From Exilibacterium tricleocarpae (GTDB lineage: Bacteria > Pseudomonadota > Gammaproteobacteria > Pseudomonadales > Cellvibrionaceae): a stretch of 64,000 bases of DNA. Below are positions 9,287 to 16,722 of the stretch, one piece after another. The notes under the pieces are model-generated. The model ran no database searches, had not been told where the DNA came from, and was given only the letters and a program-made list of their open reading frames with translations. The DNA is taken from positions 18,375-82,374 of the forward strand of contig NZ_ML660095.1 of the NCBI RefSeq assembly GCF_007004655.1. Direction: 5' to 3'. Made by a program: the position numbers and the translations under genes. The number at the start of each line of letters is the position of its first letter. The first letter of the stretch is position 1.

Positions 9287-9925
9287 ATGCCCGATGCTGG
9301 TTGTAATCCTGATTTCCAGTTTGAGCGATGGCTGCGGTTCCTACTGCCGTATTTAAGTGAAGAGCCAACTACCCTGTTAAAGCAATGGATATCGAATCTG
9401 CGCACCTATGATGCTGCTCGAAAACGAGTAGATGCGATTGGCAATGGGGAAAGTCTACAGAACCTACAAGAAAAAATTGATCATATGCTTGCAGTTGAAG
9501 CAACGATAAATGATGTGGTGGCTACTGTATTTCTGGAAACTCCGGACCCTGAAGAAGCTGTTGGCTTGTGGGATGGAGGTAAAACGAGATCAAACTTGGC
9601 ACAGAGAGAAAATGTTATTAACGAGATTGGCAAGCTGATCTCGCTGGCTTACACTAGAATTCGCGATGATGCCGCCTTATTTGACCGGGAACAAGGTGCC
9701 CGTGTTGAGAGTGGAAAGGTTTGCGCAGAAAAGGCCGTGCCGGCAAGTGTTGGTCCAACCCAGGTGACTGTATCTACAGGCGAGGCGGATAAGCCAGAAG
9801 TCAAAGAAGCTTTTTCAGGGTATGGGGGCGATAGGGCCAGGACATCAGGCTCAACCGCTAACAAGTCTCCACCAAAACCGGCCTCTGACTATTACGATGA
9901 CTTGTTTGTTGAAGACTACTACTAG
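9287..9925 (+). CDS. Unrecognised 212-residue protein with acidic aromatic tail
   Basis: Unknown family. Soluble, largely helical N-terminal two thirds (about 1-130), then a low-complexity Pro/Ser/Gly linker and an acidic aromatic end, SDYYDDLFVEDYY. Start at 9287 is supported by GGAGA seven bases upstream. It is divergent from the 512-residue gene, and the two may form one module (inference). An acidic aromatic tail of this kind can serve as a docking peptide, but nothing in the sequence proves it. Confidence 0.7.
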   Translation: MPDAGCNPDFQFERWLRFLLPYLSEEPTTLLKQWISNLRTYDAARKRVDAIGNGESLQNLQEKIDHMLAVEATINDVVATVFLETPDPEEAVGLWDGGKTRSNLAQRENVINEIGKLISLAYTRIRDDAALFDREQGARVESGKVCAEKAVPASVGPTQVTVSTGEADKPEVKEAFSGYGGDRARTSGSTANKSPPKPASDYYDDLFVEDYY

Positions 9926-10228
9926 GACTTAATCTGGATAATGTCCAGAAGAGACCTCGATGGCGGCCAGTTAGCATGGTGCAGCCACCGTTTACTAATC
10001 ATTTTGCGTGAAACTCAAGGTATCCTGGGCTTCTTTCACCCTTTGTTTGACGCAAACCTCTCGCCGTGAATCCATCGTTTGACAGCGGTAACTCTTTGTT
10101 TTATTTAGACATTACTCCATTCGTTCCCATGAATGGAGATTAAAGCAAAGTTCGGCCTGCTTTATATTCCGTATCTGCACCATTTCTGATGTTGTACGTC
10201 ACTGACGTATGAGGTCATGTATCATTAA
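9926..10228. other. Intergenic region with hairpin and operator-like palindrome
   Basis: About 300 bp without a gene. It contains the inverted repeat CTCCATTC/GAATGGAG (10115-10122 and 10131-10138) and a perfect 15-bp palindrome at 10195-10209 just before the regulator remnant. Confidence 0.5.
10195..10209. promoter_or_regulatory. Palindrome, likely XRE operator
   Basis: TACGTCA-C-TGACGTA is a perfect palindrome with one central base. It lies immediately upstream of a helix-turn-helix reading frame of the type found in toxin-antitoxin antitoxins, which usually bind such short palindromes at their own promoter. Confidence 0.5.
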
Positions 10229-10799
10229 ACGAACAACGAAATTTCAAGGGCTAGAACTCAGACGGGGTTATCCCAGAGTGAGTTTGCACAAGCGCTACAG
10301 ATATCTACTAGAACGCTCCAAGAGTGGGAGCAGGGCCGTCGATCGCCCTCAGGTTCAGCGAAAGCGCTCATTCGCATCGCCATGCGACACCCTGAAATCA
10401 TCCGGGAGAGTTTTGAAAGTCTTAAGACGACGAAAGATGCTATGTCTAGCATGCTGGATCAGATGGCAGATTTGTTACTAGCCGGAGATGAAATAGCATT
10501 TTCAGATTTGGTGCGGGATTGGCACCGTAGCGAATATGAGTGCCAGTTAACACCAAAGCCTGTGGATGCGGATTCACGTAAGCTTGCGCTCAAAGCCAGT
10601 ATTGTGGAGCGACTCGTAGAGGTGCTCAACATGCCACCACACAACGCTAATCAATCAGCTCCCCCCTGGACGAACTCGGTGAGTGGTTTTGGTGAGGTGG
10701 TGAAGCTCCAGAGCGACCGCCTGCTAGAGGATGAAGACTATTGCGAAGCCTTTGAAAAAAGAGGTTTCCTCGTTGCGAAAAATTTTATTTTTTTATCTA
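10217..10799 (+). pseudogene. Broken XRE-family regulator (antitoxin-like)
   Basis: From 10229 the frame reads a clear HTH_3 domain (RTQTGLSQSEFAQALQIS, then TLQEWEQGRRSPSGSAKALI) running into the ATG at 10382 and onward. In this frame the only upstream ATG (10217) is followed three codons later by TAA (10226), so the N terminus is broken unless a non-ATG start is used. The 3' end runs into DNA derived from the MFS tail at about 10800 and then stops at 10900 in a frame unrelated to that tail. Such regulators commonly pair with a RelE/HigB-type toxin, but no toxin gene is visible. Confidence 0.6.
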
Positions 10800-10907
10800 A
10801 TGCTGGGTGGGCTGGCGGCAGATATGCCCGGTATTCATGCGCTGCTGGTCTTGGCGCTGTGCACCCTTGCCTTAAGCGCTCTCACCTTTACTTTGGTTAG
10901 AGAGTAA
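10800..10907 (+). pseudogene. Remnant of an MFS transporter C terminus
   Basis: Frame from 10800 reads LGGLAADMPGIHALLVLAL, closely matching LGGLAADISGVDALLVFVL at the end of the MFS protein encoded at 5635-6780. Similarity at the DNA level continues past the stop to about 10937. Only the last about 35 codons remain. It is either the scar of a second transporter gene or a duplicated integration-site end. Confidence 0.8.
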
Positions 10908-10937
10908 GTTTCCGGTTTCAGGTAGGCTCTAAGTTTC

Positions 10938-11295
10938 GCCATATTTACCGCGCTGCCGTTTGCTCCTGCCATAGCGGTATTGACCTCAACCATGACGCCA
11001 TTTTCGCCCGACCGTCTTCCTCTTATCCGGAATGCACTAAATTTTTTAATTAACATTTTTTTACAATAAAGTGACGGTTGTTATTTAGTTTTTCGTATGA
11101 ATCAGTAGATAGAAGCCCACTTCTGTTGTGGATTTAGAGGAATGAAAGTATTAGTCCTGTTTACATTTATCTACAATTATCACTATTCTTGTGTGATCAA
11201 TATCTCATTTTCAGTGTCCAGCCTTCGATACCATGCGCCACTTAGTCGACACCCGCTTCGGGTGGCTGTTTATAAGTTGGGGTTGTTGTAGTGTC
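10938..11295. other. Gene-free AT-rich stretch
   Basis: About 360 bp with no supported gene. A CACCCG-CTT-CGGGTG hairpin lies near 11253-11267, shortly before the secreted esterase-like gene. Confidence 0.4.
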
Positions 11296-13539
11296 ATGAA
11301 AATTTCTTTAACGAAGTCTTTATTCAGCGTATTACTCTGTGTAGCTTCCCTGCCTTCGGCGAGCGCGCTTGACAATGTTGTATCTGGAAAGCCGGTATCA
11401 ACTTATTTTTCTGTCGGTACACCAGCAGCGCGGGCTGTCGATAATAATCTTGCCAACAATAGTGCCTGGTCGAGCGGACTGAAAAAACGTGCTGTTGAAT
11501 TGACTATTGAGCTAAATGGTTTTTTTGAGGTGTCCAGTGCTGAGTTTCATGTTGGCAAAATCGTCGATGGTACACCTCGTTTTATCCCTGAAGTCTTTGA
11601 GCTGCAGTATTACGATGACTACTGTTGGGTGCCCGTTGAGAATGCGTCGTTTCGTGGGTTTGCCGGTGATAAAGCAGAAGCTAGCTTTGCACCAGTCATC
11701 ACCGATCGCCTGCGGTATATTTCGGTAGATCCCGATGGCCATAACAACTTGCGTGAGCTGAAGGTTTTTGGCGTATCAACAGATGAGCCAGTGCTGAAAA
11801 CGGGGCATTGTGAGACCGGCGGTAGAGTGATGGTTAGAGGTCCGCTTTTTGATGTCGCACGCTATTTGCCCGAGGACTACAATACGCCCGATGCCAGTGG
11901 TAATCCGAAAAAATGGCCGTTAGTTATTTCCATGCATGGTATTGGTGGTCAAATACTGGATGTGGCCCGTACCCGGGTGTTGGACGACAGCGGTAATAAC
12001 GGTATTAAAGGCTTTCACAAGCAGTTGCTGGATGTCACGGACTATCCTGCGATAGTGTTGTCGCCCGCCTGTCATCCCAATACCGATCCCTGCTGGTTTG
12101 ACCCTAAGAATATCCCTAACGCCATCAATCAGTTAACAAGAAAAGCCATACAGGAATACGCTGTAGATGAGGACAGGGTTTTTATCACCGGATTGAGCGG
12201 TGGTGGCAAAAGGGCGATTGAATCTGCGTTTATTGAACCGGAGTTATATGCCGGCATTGCACCTATTGCCTATAAACAGTCGCAGAGTAATATTTGTCAA
12301 TACACCGCGTTTCACGTATCGGCATACGGTGGTAATCGTGATCTTCGCCATCCTCCCACGACATGGATTTCTACTCGCAATGCACTGAATACGACCTGCG
12401 GTGCGGGTGCTGATGAGCATTTTGAGGTGACAGTGATTAACGGCGGGAATCATAGCGGCAGTACGTGGGATACCGCTTACGCGAGTGCCGAGCTACAGGA
12501 CTTTTTTATCACCAATACCAAGCTTATACAGGGCAACACCAAGCCCGTGGTCGATGCCGGGCCGGACAAAACGGTTTATATCTCACAAGGGAGCTTTACG
12601 CTACAAGCTGCTGCGACTGATGATGGAACAATCACCCGAACAGAATGGGAACAACTATCAGGCCCCGCCATTGAGCTTCTTGATACAAACACACTAACGC
12701 TGCGCGGATCAAATATTGTTTTAGGGGAATATGTGTTTCGGTTTACCGCATTTGATGAATTCAATGAGTCCGGCAGTGATGATGTGGTAGTTACGGTAGT
12801 CGATGATCCGGAGAATATGCCCCCGGTTATTAGGCTGGCGACGCAAAAAACGGTTGAATTGCCGGCTACGACTGTGATGCTCACAGCAGAGGTCATTGAT
12901 CCTGACGGTATATTGAGCATGCAGTGGCAGCAGGTGTCTGGTGGCGTCGTCGGCTTGAATGGCCAGCAAAGCGAGGTGCTGAGTGTGTCCGGCCTACAGG
13001 AAGGTCGCTACGCTTTTACGCTAACCGCCACCGATTCGCTGGGCCTGAGTGCAACGGCCGGGATTGAGGTCAATGTCGTACGTAACGTGGTTTGGAGGAA
13101 TGTCGCAGTAACTAAACCGGTCACTGCGAGTGCCACACAGGCAGGCGGTTATCGTCCGGAGCATATCACTGACGGCAACATCCAACCGAAAGCGCCGACC
13201 TGGGCTTCCGGTAAAGGCAATAACCGATATATCGAAGTTGACTTGTTGCAGCCCTATTCGTTGTCACGCATAGTTGTTCACAGTGGGTACAACCACACAC
13301 GCTTTATTATGAAAAATTTTGACGTGAGGGTATACGATGGCGCGGCCTGGGTGCCGGTTGCCGGCGGTGAGTTTAGCGGCGGCACTAACGCTGATTATGA
13401 GGTAACGCTAACTTTTGACGAGTCGGTCGTTGCTCAAAAGGTGCGTCTATACTGCAACAATGCTTATGCGGAGAATTGTGTTCTACGTGAAGTGGAGCTG
13501 TTAACCACTGATAATATATCCCTTAATGATACCCTATGA
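11296..13539 (+). CDS. Secreted multidomain esterase-like protein
   Basis: Predicted exported protein of 747 residues. Order: signal peptide (about 1-25, ending SASA), an F5/8C galactose-binding-like domain (about 26-155), an alpha/beta-hydrolase of the feruloyl-esterase/PHB-depolymerase type (about 165-415) with nucleophile Ser301 in GLSGGG and candidate His386 in GGNHSGS, two PKD/immunoglobulin-like repeats (about 425-605, each ending FTATD/LTATD-like), and a second F5/8C domain (about 610-740). Such layouts belong to carbohydrate-acting esterases that deacylate polysaccharides outside the cell. I chose ATG 11296 over 11233 because it starts a clean signal peptide. Substrate unknown. Confidence 0.8.
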   Translation: MKISLTKSLFSVLLCVASLPSASALDNVVSGKPVSTYFSVGTPAARAVDNNLANNSAWSSGLKKRAVELTIELNGFFEVSSAEFHVGKIVDGTPRFIPEVFELQYYDDYCWVPVENASFRGFAGDKAEASFAPVITDRLRYISVDPDGHNNLRELKVFGVSTDEPVLKTGHCETGGRVMVRGPLFDVARYLPEDYNTPDASGNPKKWPLVISMHGIGGQILDVARTRVLDDSGNNGIKGFHKQLLDVTDYPAIVLSPACHPNTDPCWFDPKNIPNAINQLTRKAIQEYAVDEDRVFITGLSGGGKRAIESAFIEPELYAGIAPIAYKQSQSNICQYTAFHVSAYGGNRDLRHPPTTWISTRNALNTTCGAGADEHFEVTVINGGNHSGSTWDTAYASAELQDFFITNTKLIQGNTKPVVDAGPDKTVYISQGSFTLQAAATDDGTITRTEWEQLSGPAIELLDTNTLTLRGSNIVLGEYVFRFTAFDEFNESGSDDVVVTVVDDPENMPPVIRLATQKTVELPATTVMLTAEVIDPDGILSMQWQQVSGGVVGLNGQQSEVLSVSGLQEGRYAFTLTATDSLGLSATAGIEVNVVRNVVWRNVAVTKPVTASATQAGGYRPEHITDGNIQPKAPTWASGKGNNRYIEVDLLQPYSLSRIVVHSGYNHTRFIMKNFDVRVYDGAAWVPVAGGEFSGGTNADYEVTLTFDESVVAQKVRLYCNNAYAENCVLREVELLTTDNISLNDTL

Positions 13540-13761
13540 TTATTGATAGCAATACAGTTAGGTTCTTTTTGAACGCCCATGGCGATATCAACAAGTTTTA
13601 GGGTAGCTTGAGTTTTTCAAGTGTTGCCGATACCTTTCAACCATTGGGTTTTGCGGACAACTTCTGAATTAGAAAAAGCCGAGGATTGGTTATCTAAGGC
13701 TCTGAATATGCATAGGACGATATCAAGAGCAGGATAAATAGAATTTCTTAAAGGGTTTAAT

Positions 13762-14376
13762 ATGAAAAAGCTATATTTATTGCTGTTTCTCATCGTTCCT
13801 ATGATTGGCAATTCCGTTGAACTCAAAGGTAGAGATAAAGTCACGGATACTGTTGCAGGCCATATTGAAGAAATTCTTACTTCGGCGGGGCTGACATCTG
13901 CATCAATAGCACGTGGGAGTGACACTCCCAAGGGGCAGGCGACTGTTATGTATGACTATTACTTAAAGCCAGATGCTCCAAATTGCAAAGTAGGGAAACA
14001 AATTGGTTCGCATATTTGTGCATGTCAGAGCTACAGTGATAGGCTCGCTTGTGCAAAAGCAACATACGGCTCAATCGGTGACGCAGCTATTGATTCAATT
14101 ACTGACCCAGCTAAACGAAATGAATCAATCGTTGAAATGACTTCGGCTATTGAGATTGAAATAGCGGAAGCTGGTGTTAATAGGAATCAGTTAGCTCATG
14201 TGCCAATTGCCGGTCGTTATGCAGTTGACATCAAGCCAAGCTCTATCTCAGATAAAGAGAAGTTTAAACAAGCGGTGATGACACACCCAAATGTCATTAA
14301 AGAACGATTTTTCTACCCAGGCAAAATTGGCGGGCCGGCCGAAACAGCTTTCCATATCGAGTTTGTAGTGGATTAG
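13762..14376 (+). CDS. Small secreted protein of unknown function
   Basis: 204 residues, beginning with a signal peptide (MKKLYLLLFLIVPMIG) and preceded by AAAGGG. The mature part has a cysteine cluster (CKVGKQIGSHICACQ, then a further Cys) that could form disulfides or bind metal. No family recognised. The gene ends at 14376, exactly where a direct repeat begins that recurs at 15128. Confidence 0.7.
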   Translation: MKKLYLLLFLIVPMIGNSVELKGRDKVTDTVAGHIEEILTSAGLTSASIARGSDTPKGQATVMYDYYLKPDAPNCKVGKQIGSHICACQSYSDRLACAKATYGSIGDAAIDSITDPAKRNESIVEMTSAIEIEIAEAGVNRNQLAHVPIAGRYAVDIKPSSISDKEKFKQAVMTHPNVIKERFFYPGKIGGPAETAFHIEFVVD

Positions 14377-14442
14377 CGAGGATATAAACTTGTGTATGGA
14401 GGTTGGCGCAGATAAATTACGCTGCACTCCAAATTCTGTACC
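14376..14442. repeat. Direct repeat, copy A
   Basis: About 67 bp beginning GCGAGGATATAAACTT that aligns nearly base for base (roughly three quarters identical) with 15128-15195. It joins the end of the 204-residue gene to the slipin remnant. Confidence 0.75.
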
Positions 14443-14451
14443 GATTTTCAC

Positions 14452-14841
14452 GCCTCGACCTAAAAGTGCAACAAGTTCATCTTTGATCTCGTAGTTTATA
14501 GTGATATCAACGATATCCACTCGAACGTCTTCAGCGCCTTTCCAAGTCACCAATAAATTACTTGGAGGAAGAATATCCGAGATTTTTTGATCGCGGTAGA
14601 TAACACCGACCTCACTATCATTTAACTCAAACACATCTACATAGTCTTCAAGAAGCGCTCGGTACTGACGCACCAAAAACTTGAGCTTTGGGTGCTCGAG
14701 CCGTACAGAGGTAATATCAAACTTTTCTACTTTTAACTTTCGCCTAAAAGTAGACAATCGGTGTCGACCCGGACCAAGCACCTTTTGTAGCTTGTCGGCA
14801 CCCTGATTTGTGCTCAGCCAATTGCTTTCGCTACTGGCCAA
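14452..14841 (-). pseudogene. Slipin/SPFH-family remnant
   Basis: The frame contains VLGPGRHRL near the start, then VEKFDIT, EVGVIYRDQKISDILPP and LLVTWKGAEDVRVDIVDIT, matching the N-terminal half of slipin-type SPFH membrane proteins. The membrane anchor is missing at the N terminus. After about residue 130, at LLGRG, the reading frame enters repeat copy A and loses similarity. So both ends are damaged. Intact slipins are membrane-microdomain scaffolds; this fragment is probably non-functional. Confidence 0.55.
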
Positions 14842-14887
14842 TCGAATTCAAGGTTATGGACCTCTCGTAGATTTTTTTATCAAGAAC

Positions 14888-14960
14888 CTAAATCTTGCGA
14901 GGACTCGAACCTCGGGGTCTCTCGGCCTTTGCCATAAGAATCGATTTACAGACGACGGTT
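14888..14960 (-). pseudogene. Degenerate tRNA-Tyr-like fragment
   Basis: Shows a good T-arm (CGAGG-TTCGAGT-CCTCG), an acceptor 3' strand CAAGATT, a long variable region and a CTGTAAA loop that would give anticodon GTA, but the 5' half is missing or merged with the next tRNA. No CCA. Probably a decayed end of the array. Confidence 0.35.
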
Positions 14961-15034
14961 GTTTTTTGGCAGGAATCGAACCTGCGACTTTTCGATTATG
15001 AGTCGATTGCTCTACCCAACTGAGCCACAAAAAC
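14961..15034 (-). tRNA. tRNA-Met(CAT)-like
   Basis: Complete cloverleaf: D-arm TGGCTCAGTTGGGTAGAGCA, anticodon loop CTCATAA (CAT), T-arm GCAGG-TTCGATT-CCTGC. The acceptor is a run of T/A pairs with a 1-72 mismatch, and CCA is not encoded, unlike most of the array. Could read Met, or Ile AUA if modified. Confidence 0.6.
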
Positions 15035-15061
15035 AGTGGTAGCTTGTTCCCGCTTTCGAAT

Positions 15062-15113
15062 TGGTACACAGCAAGTTAATAACGCTTGTGCCAGACTGGC
15101 CTACAGAACCAGT
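15062..15113 (-). pseudogene. Possible 5' half of a tRNA
   Basis: Reverse strand shows GGTTCTG followed by a D-arm-like AGGCCAGTCTGGCA and a weak anticodon stem, then CCA with no T-arm. Looks like a collapsed tRNA. Weak call. Confidence 0.25.
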
Positions 15114-15127
15114 TCCGCTAATTCTTG

Positions 15128-15195
15128 GCGGAGATATAAACTTCTGTATGGAATACGACGTAAATAAATCACGCCGCTTTCCAAGTTCTTTTACC
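15128..15195. repeat. Direct repeat, copy B
   Basis: Second copy of the repeat at 14376-14442. Here it spans the last codons of the HNH gene and the sequence after its stop. The two copies bracket the slipin remnant and the first tRNAs. Confidence 0.75.
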
Positions 15196-15726
15196 TGAAA
15201 ATTGTTTTCCCAGGTATTCCATTTGATCCGCTAGTACTTTGTGTTGTGCTAAGTACATGGATTCAAATATATTTGGTCTAAAAGGTATGGCTAATAACTT
15301 CATACCCGCTTGTTCAGGTGTGCGGTCCGCTTTAAAGTGATTACACTTTCCACAGGCTGCAACAACATTTTCCCAAATATCTAATCCTCCTTGTGCACGC
15401 GGTACTACGTGATCTCGTGTCAATTCTACGTTACTAAATTTACTACCGCAGTACATACAGCGATAATTATCTCTGCGGAATAGCATTCGATTATTAAACC
15501 CGGAAACCAATTTTCTTCGATAGGTATCACCTCGAGTTGCAATAACGGGGCTAATTTCCAACGATGATTGTTTTCCGGTTAATCGGTTTGTTCCTCCGAA
15601 GATAACTAAACTTTTATCTCCTACTTCCCACTGCACCAAATTTTTAACATATAAAACGGCAGCTTCTTCCCGCGAAAGCCAAGAAGTCGGTGTGCCGGAG
15701 ATATCTAAGCGCAATACTCTGCCCAC
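15169..15726 (-). CDS. HNH endonuclease family protein
   Basis: 185-residue protein with a classic HNH zinc finger nuclease core: CxxC (about 90/93), TRDHVVPRAQGG with the catalytic His (about 106), WENVVAAC with Asn (about 120), and a second CxxC (125/128) followed by NHFKADRTPEQAGM. GTG at 15726 is taken as start because AGGAG lies just upstream; longer frames would run into tRNA-Arg. This conserved gammaproteobacterial HNH family is usually free-standing with unknown target. Here it lies inside a tRNA array, which suggests a homing or array-spreading role (inference). Confidence 0.85.
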   Translation of the reverse strand: MGRVLRLDISGTPTSWLSREEAAVLYVKNLVQWEVGDKSLVIFGGTNRLTGKQSSLEISPVIATRGDTYRRKLVSGFNNRMLFRRDNYRCMYCGSKFSNVELTRDHVVPRAQGGLDIWENVVAACGKCNHFKADRTPEQAGMKLLAIPFRPNIFESMYLAQHKVLADQMEYLGKQFSGKRTWKAA

Positions 15727-15752
15727 TTCATTGCTCCTGCTGGTTGCTAAAC

Positions 15753-15829
15753 TGGCGTCCCCGGTAGGATTCGAACCCACAGCCCACGGAGTAGAAATCC
15801 GTTGCGCTCTCCAGTTGCGCCACGAGGAT
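15753..15829 (-). tRNA. tRNA-Arg(TCT)
   Basis: Anticodon stem ACGGA/TCCGT with loop TTTCTAC (TCT). T-arm GTGGG-TTCGAATC, encoded CCA, discriminator G. The 1-72 pair is A-C. It directly precedes the HNH gene. Confidence 0.9.
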
Positions 15830-15830
15830 G

Positions 15831-16124
15831 TTAGTGTTTTATAAATGTTGTCCCATCAGCAGAGTTGTAACCTCCTTTCGTGAGCTCTTCAGCTAATAGA
15901 ACACGTTTATTGCGGTCGCTTTCTGTTACCACTACATAAGGTGGAAGTAATTTTTTTGTCCTAGCCCATGCTAAGACATGAGTACCGTTTTCCCGGCCAT
16001 ACAAATAAAAATCCACGGCTAATATGGATATTTGATTTTCCCTTAATGTTTTTTTCGCGGAGTTGCTATCACTGCAATAAATATCTGCGTGATAACACTC
16101 GCGTTTACTTAGTGCTATGCGCAT
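15831..16124 (-). CDS. Small receiver-like protein inside the tRNA array
   Basis: 97 residues; ATG at 16124 has a strong AAGGAGAG ribosome site. The frame continues upstream through tRNA genes but that part is clearly not coding. The core ISILAVDFYLYGRENG, then VLAWARTKKLLPPYVVVTES, resembles the Asp-containing strand-loop and following helix and strand of receiver domains, especially the small cyclic-phosphate-type receivers. It lacks the full acidic pocket, so phosphorylation is uncertain. It sits between tRNA-Arg(TCT) and tRNA-His; the last codon is one base from the tRNA-Arg gene. Confidence 0.65.
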   Translation of the reverse strand: MRIALSKRECYHADIYCSDSNSAKKTLRENQISILAVDFYLYGRENGTHVLAWARTKKLLPPYVVVTESDRNKRVLLAEELTKGGYNSADGTTFIKH

Positions 16125-16151
16125 GATGCTCTCCTTGATTGAGTGATTGAA

Positions 16152-16245
16152 AACACTTAGGGGTGACCGACGAGATTCGAACTCGCAAAGACCTGGATCA
16201 CAGCCAGGGGCGTCTACCATTCCGCCACGGCCACACCTAAGTGTT
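16152..16245. repeat. Inverted repeat enclosing tRNA-His
   Basis: AACACTTAGG (16152-16161) and CCTAAGTGTT (16236-16245) are exact complements placed just outside the acceptor stem. In the precursor RNA they would prolong the acceptor helix by about ten pairs. Confidence 0.75.
16162..16234 (-). tRNA. tRNA-His(GTG)
   Basis: Anticodon stem CCTGG/CCAGG with loop CTGTGAT (GTG), acceptor GTGGCCG/CGGTCAC, discriminator C as expected for His. CCA is not encoded. The D-arm (TGGCGGAATGGTAGACGC) looks Leu-like, and position -1 is T rather than the usual encoded G. Confidence 0.8.
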
Positions 16246-16258
16246 CTCTTTTTTGAAT

Positions 16259-16334
16259 TGGCACTCCCGGCTGGGTTCAAACCAGCATCACTTTGTTTCG
16301 AAGACAAGTGCTCTATCCATTGAGCTACGGAAGC
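16259..16334 (-). tRNA. tRNA-Arg(TCG)
   Basis: Loop CTTCGAA gives anticodon TCG. Acceptor GCTTCCG/CGGGAGT, T-loop TTTGAAC, encoded GCCA end. A normal-length tRNA. Confidence 0.88.
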
Positions 16335-16341
16335 AAAGAAT

Positions 16342-16434
16342 TGGTCCGCCCGGTAGGACTTGAACCTACACCTGTCGGCTCGGCGTGCCCTTTGGGTATA
16401 AAAGGCCGATGCGCTACCATTACGCCACGAGCGG
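16342..16434 (-). tRNA. tRNA-Lys(TTT) with 18-nt insert at 37/38
   Basis: Acceptor CCGCTCG/CGGGCGG, T-arm GTAGG-TTCAAGT-CCTAC and CCA are normal. The anticodon stem TCGGC/GCCGA encloses 25 nt instead of 7. Removing TACCCAAAGGGCACGCCG (16381-16398 on the plus strand as its complement) leaves the canonical Lys loop CTTTTAA. Position 37/38 is the classical site of protein-spliced tRNA introns. The anticodon is therefore TTT by inference; without removal the tRNA could not decode normally. Confidence 0.65.
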
Positions 16435-16451
16435 AAAAACAAAAAATAAAT

Positions 16452-16527
16452 TGGCGCTCGATGCAGGATTCAAACCTGCATTACCGGCTTCGCACGCCAG
16501 CGTTTTCTTCTATTAAACTAATCGAGC
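16452..16527 (-). tRNA. tRNA-Arg(GCG)
   Basis: Perfect acceptor GCTCGAT/ATCGAGC with GCCA. Anticodon loop GTGCGAA reads GCG, which would decode CGC/CGT. Bacteria normally use ACG for this box, so GCG is unusual. Short AT-rich D-arm. Confidence 0.75.
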
Positions 16528-16531
16528 AAAT

Positions 16532-16607
16532 TGGGGCTCACGGACAGGATTTGAACCGTCATCATCTTCCTTACAAGGGAAGTGCTTTACCGTTAAGCGA
16601 CGTGAGC
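16532..16607 (-). tRNA. tRNA-Thr(TGT)
   Basis: Anticodon stem CTTCC/GGAAG, loop CTTGTAA (TGT). Acceptor GCTCACG/CGTGAGC, encoded CCA. T-stem GACGG/CTGTC leaves an 8-nt T-loop, one more than usual. Confidence 0.9.
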
Positions 16608-16625
16608 ATTCTTTTAAAAATAAAG

Positions 16626-16715
16626 TGGTAGACGTGAATGGACCGCGGCGGCGGACCGCTTGAACCACTGTATCCTGTGTGTAAAACAGGTGCTCTCCCA
16701 TTGAGCTGCACGTCC
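16626..16715 (-). tRNA. tRNA-Val(TAC) with 16-nt T-loop insert
   Basis: Anticodon stem CCTGT/ACAGG with loop TTTACAC (TAC); acceptor GGACGTG/CACGTCT, CCA. The T-stem AGTGG/CCATT encloses TTCAAG, then CGGTCCGCCGCCGCGG, then T. Removing the 16 nt (plus-strand 16643-16658) restores the standard TTCAAGT loop. The same insert occurs at the same position in tRNA-Tyr (17981-17996). Confidence 0.8.
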
Positions 16716-16722
16716 ATTAAAT

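Noticed and set aside
10382..10900. 172-codon protein starting at the ATG at 10382
   Set aside because: Starting there would remove the helix-turn-helix encoded just upstream, and the end reads MFS-derived DNA out of frame.
15831..16442. 203-codon frame extending the receiver-like gene through several tRNAs
   Set aside because: The upstream part reads through tRNA-Arg, tRNA-Lys and tRNA-His; the strong ribosome site and real start are at 16124.
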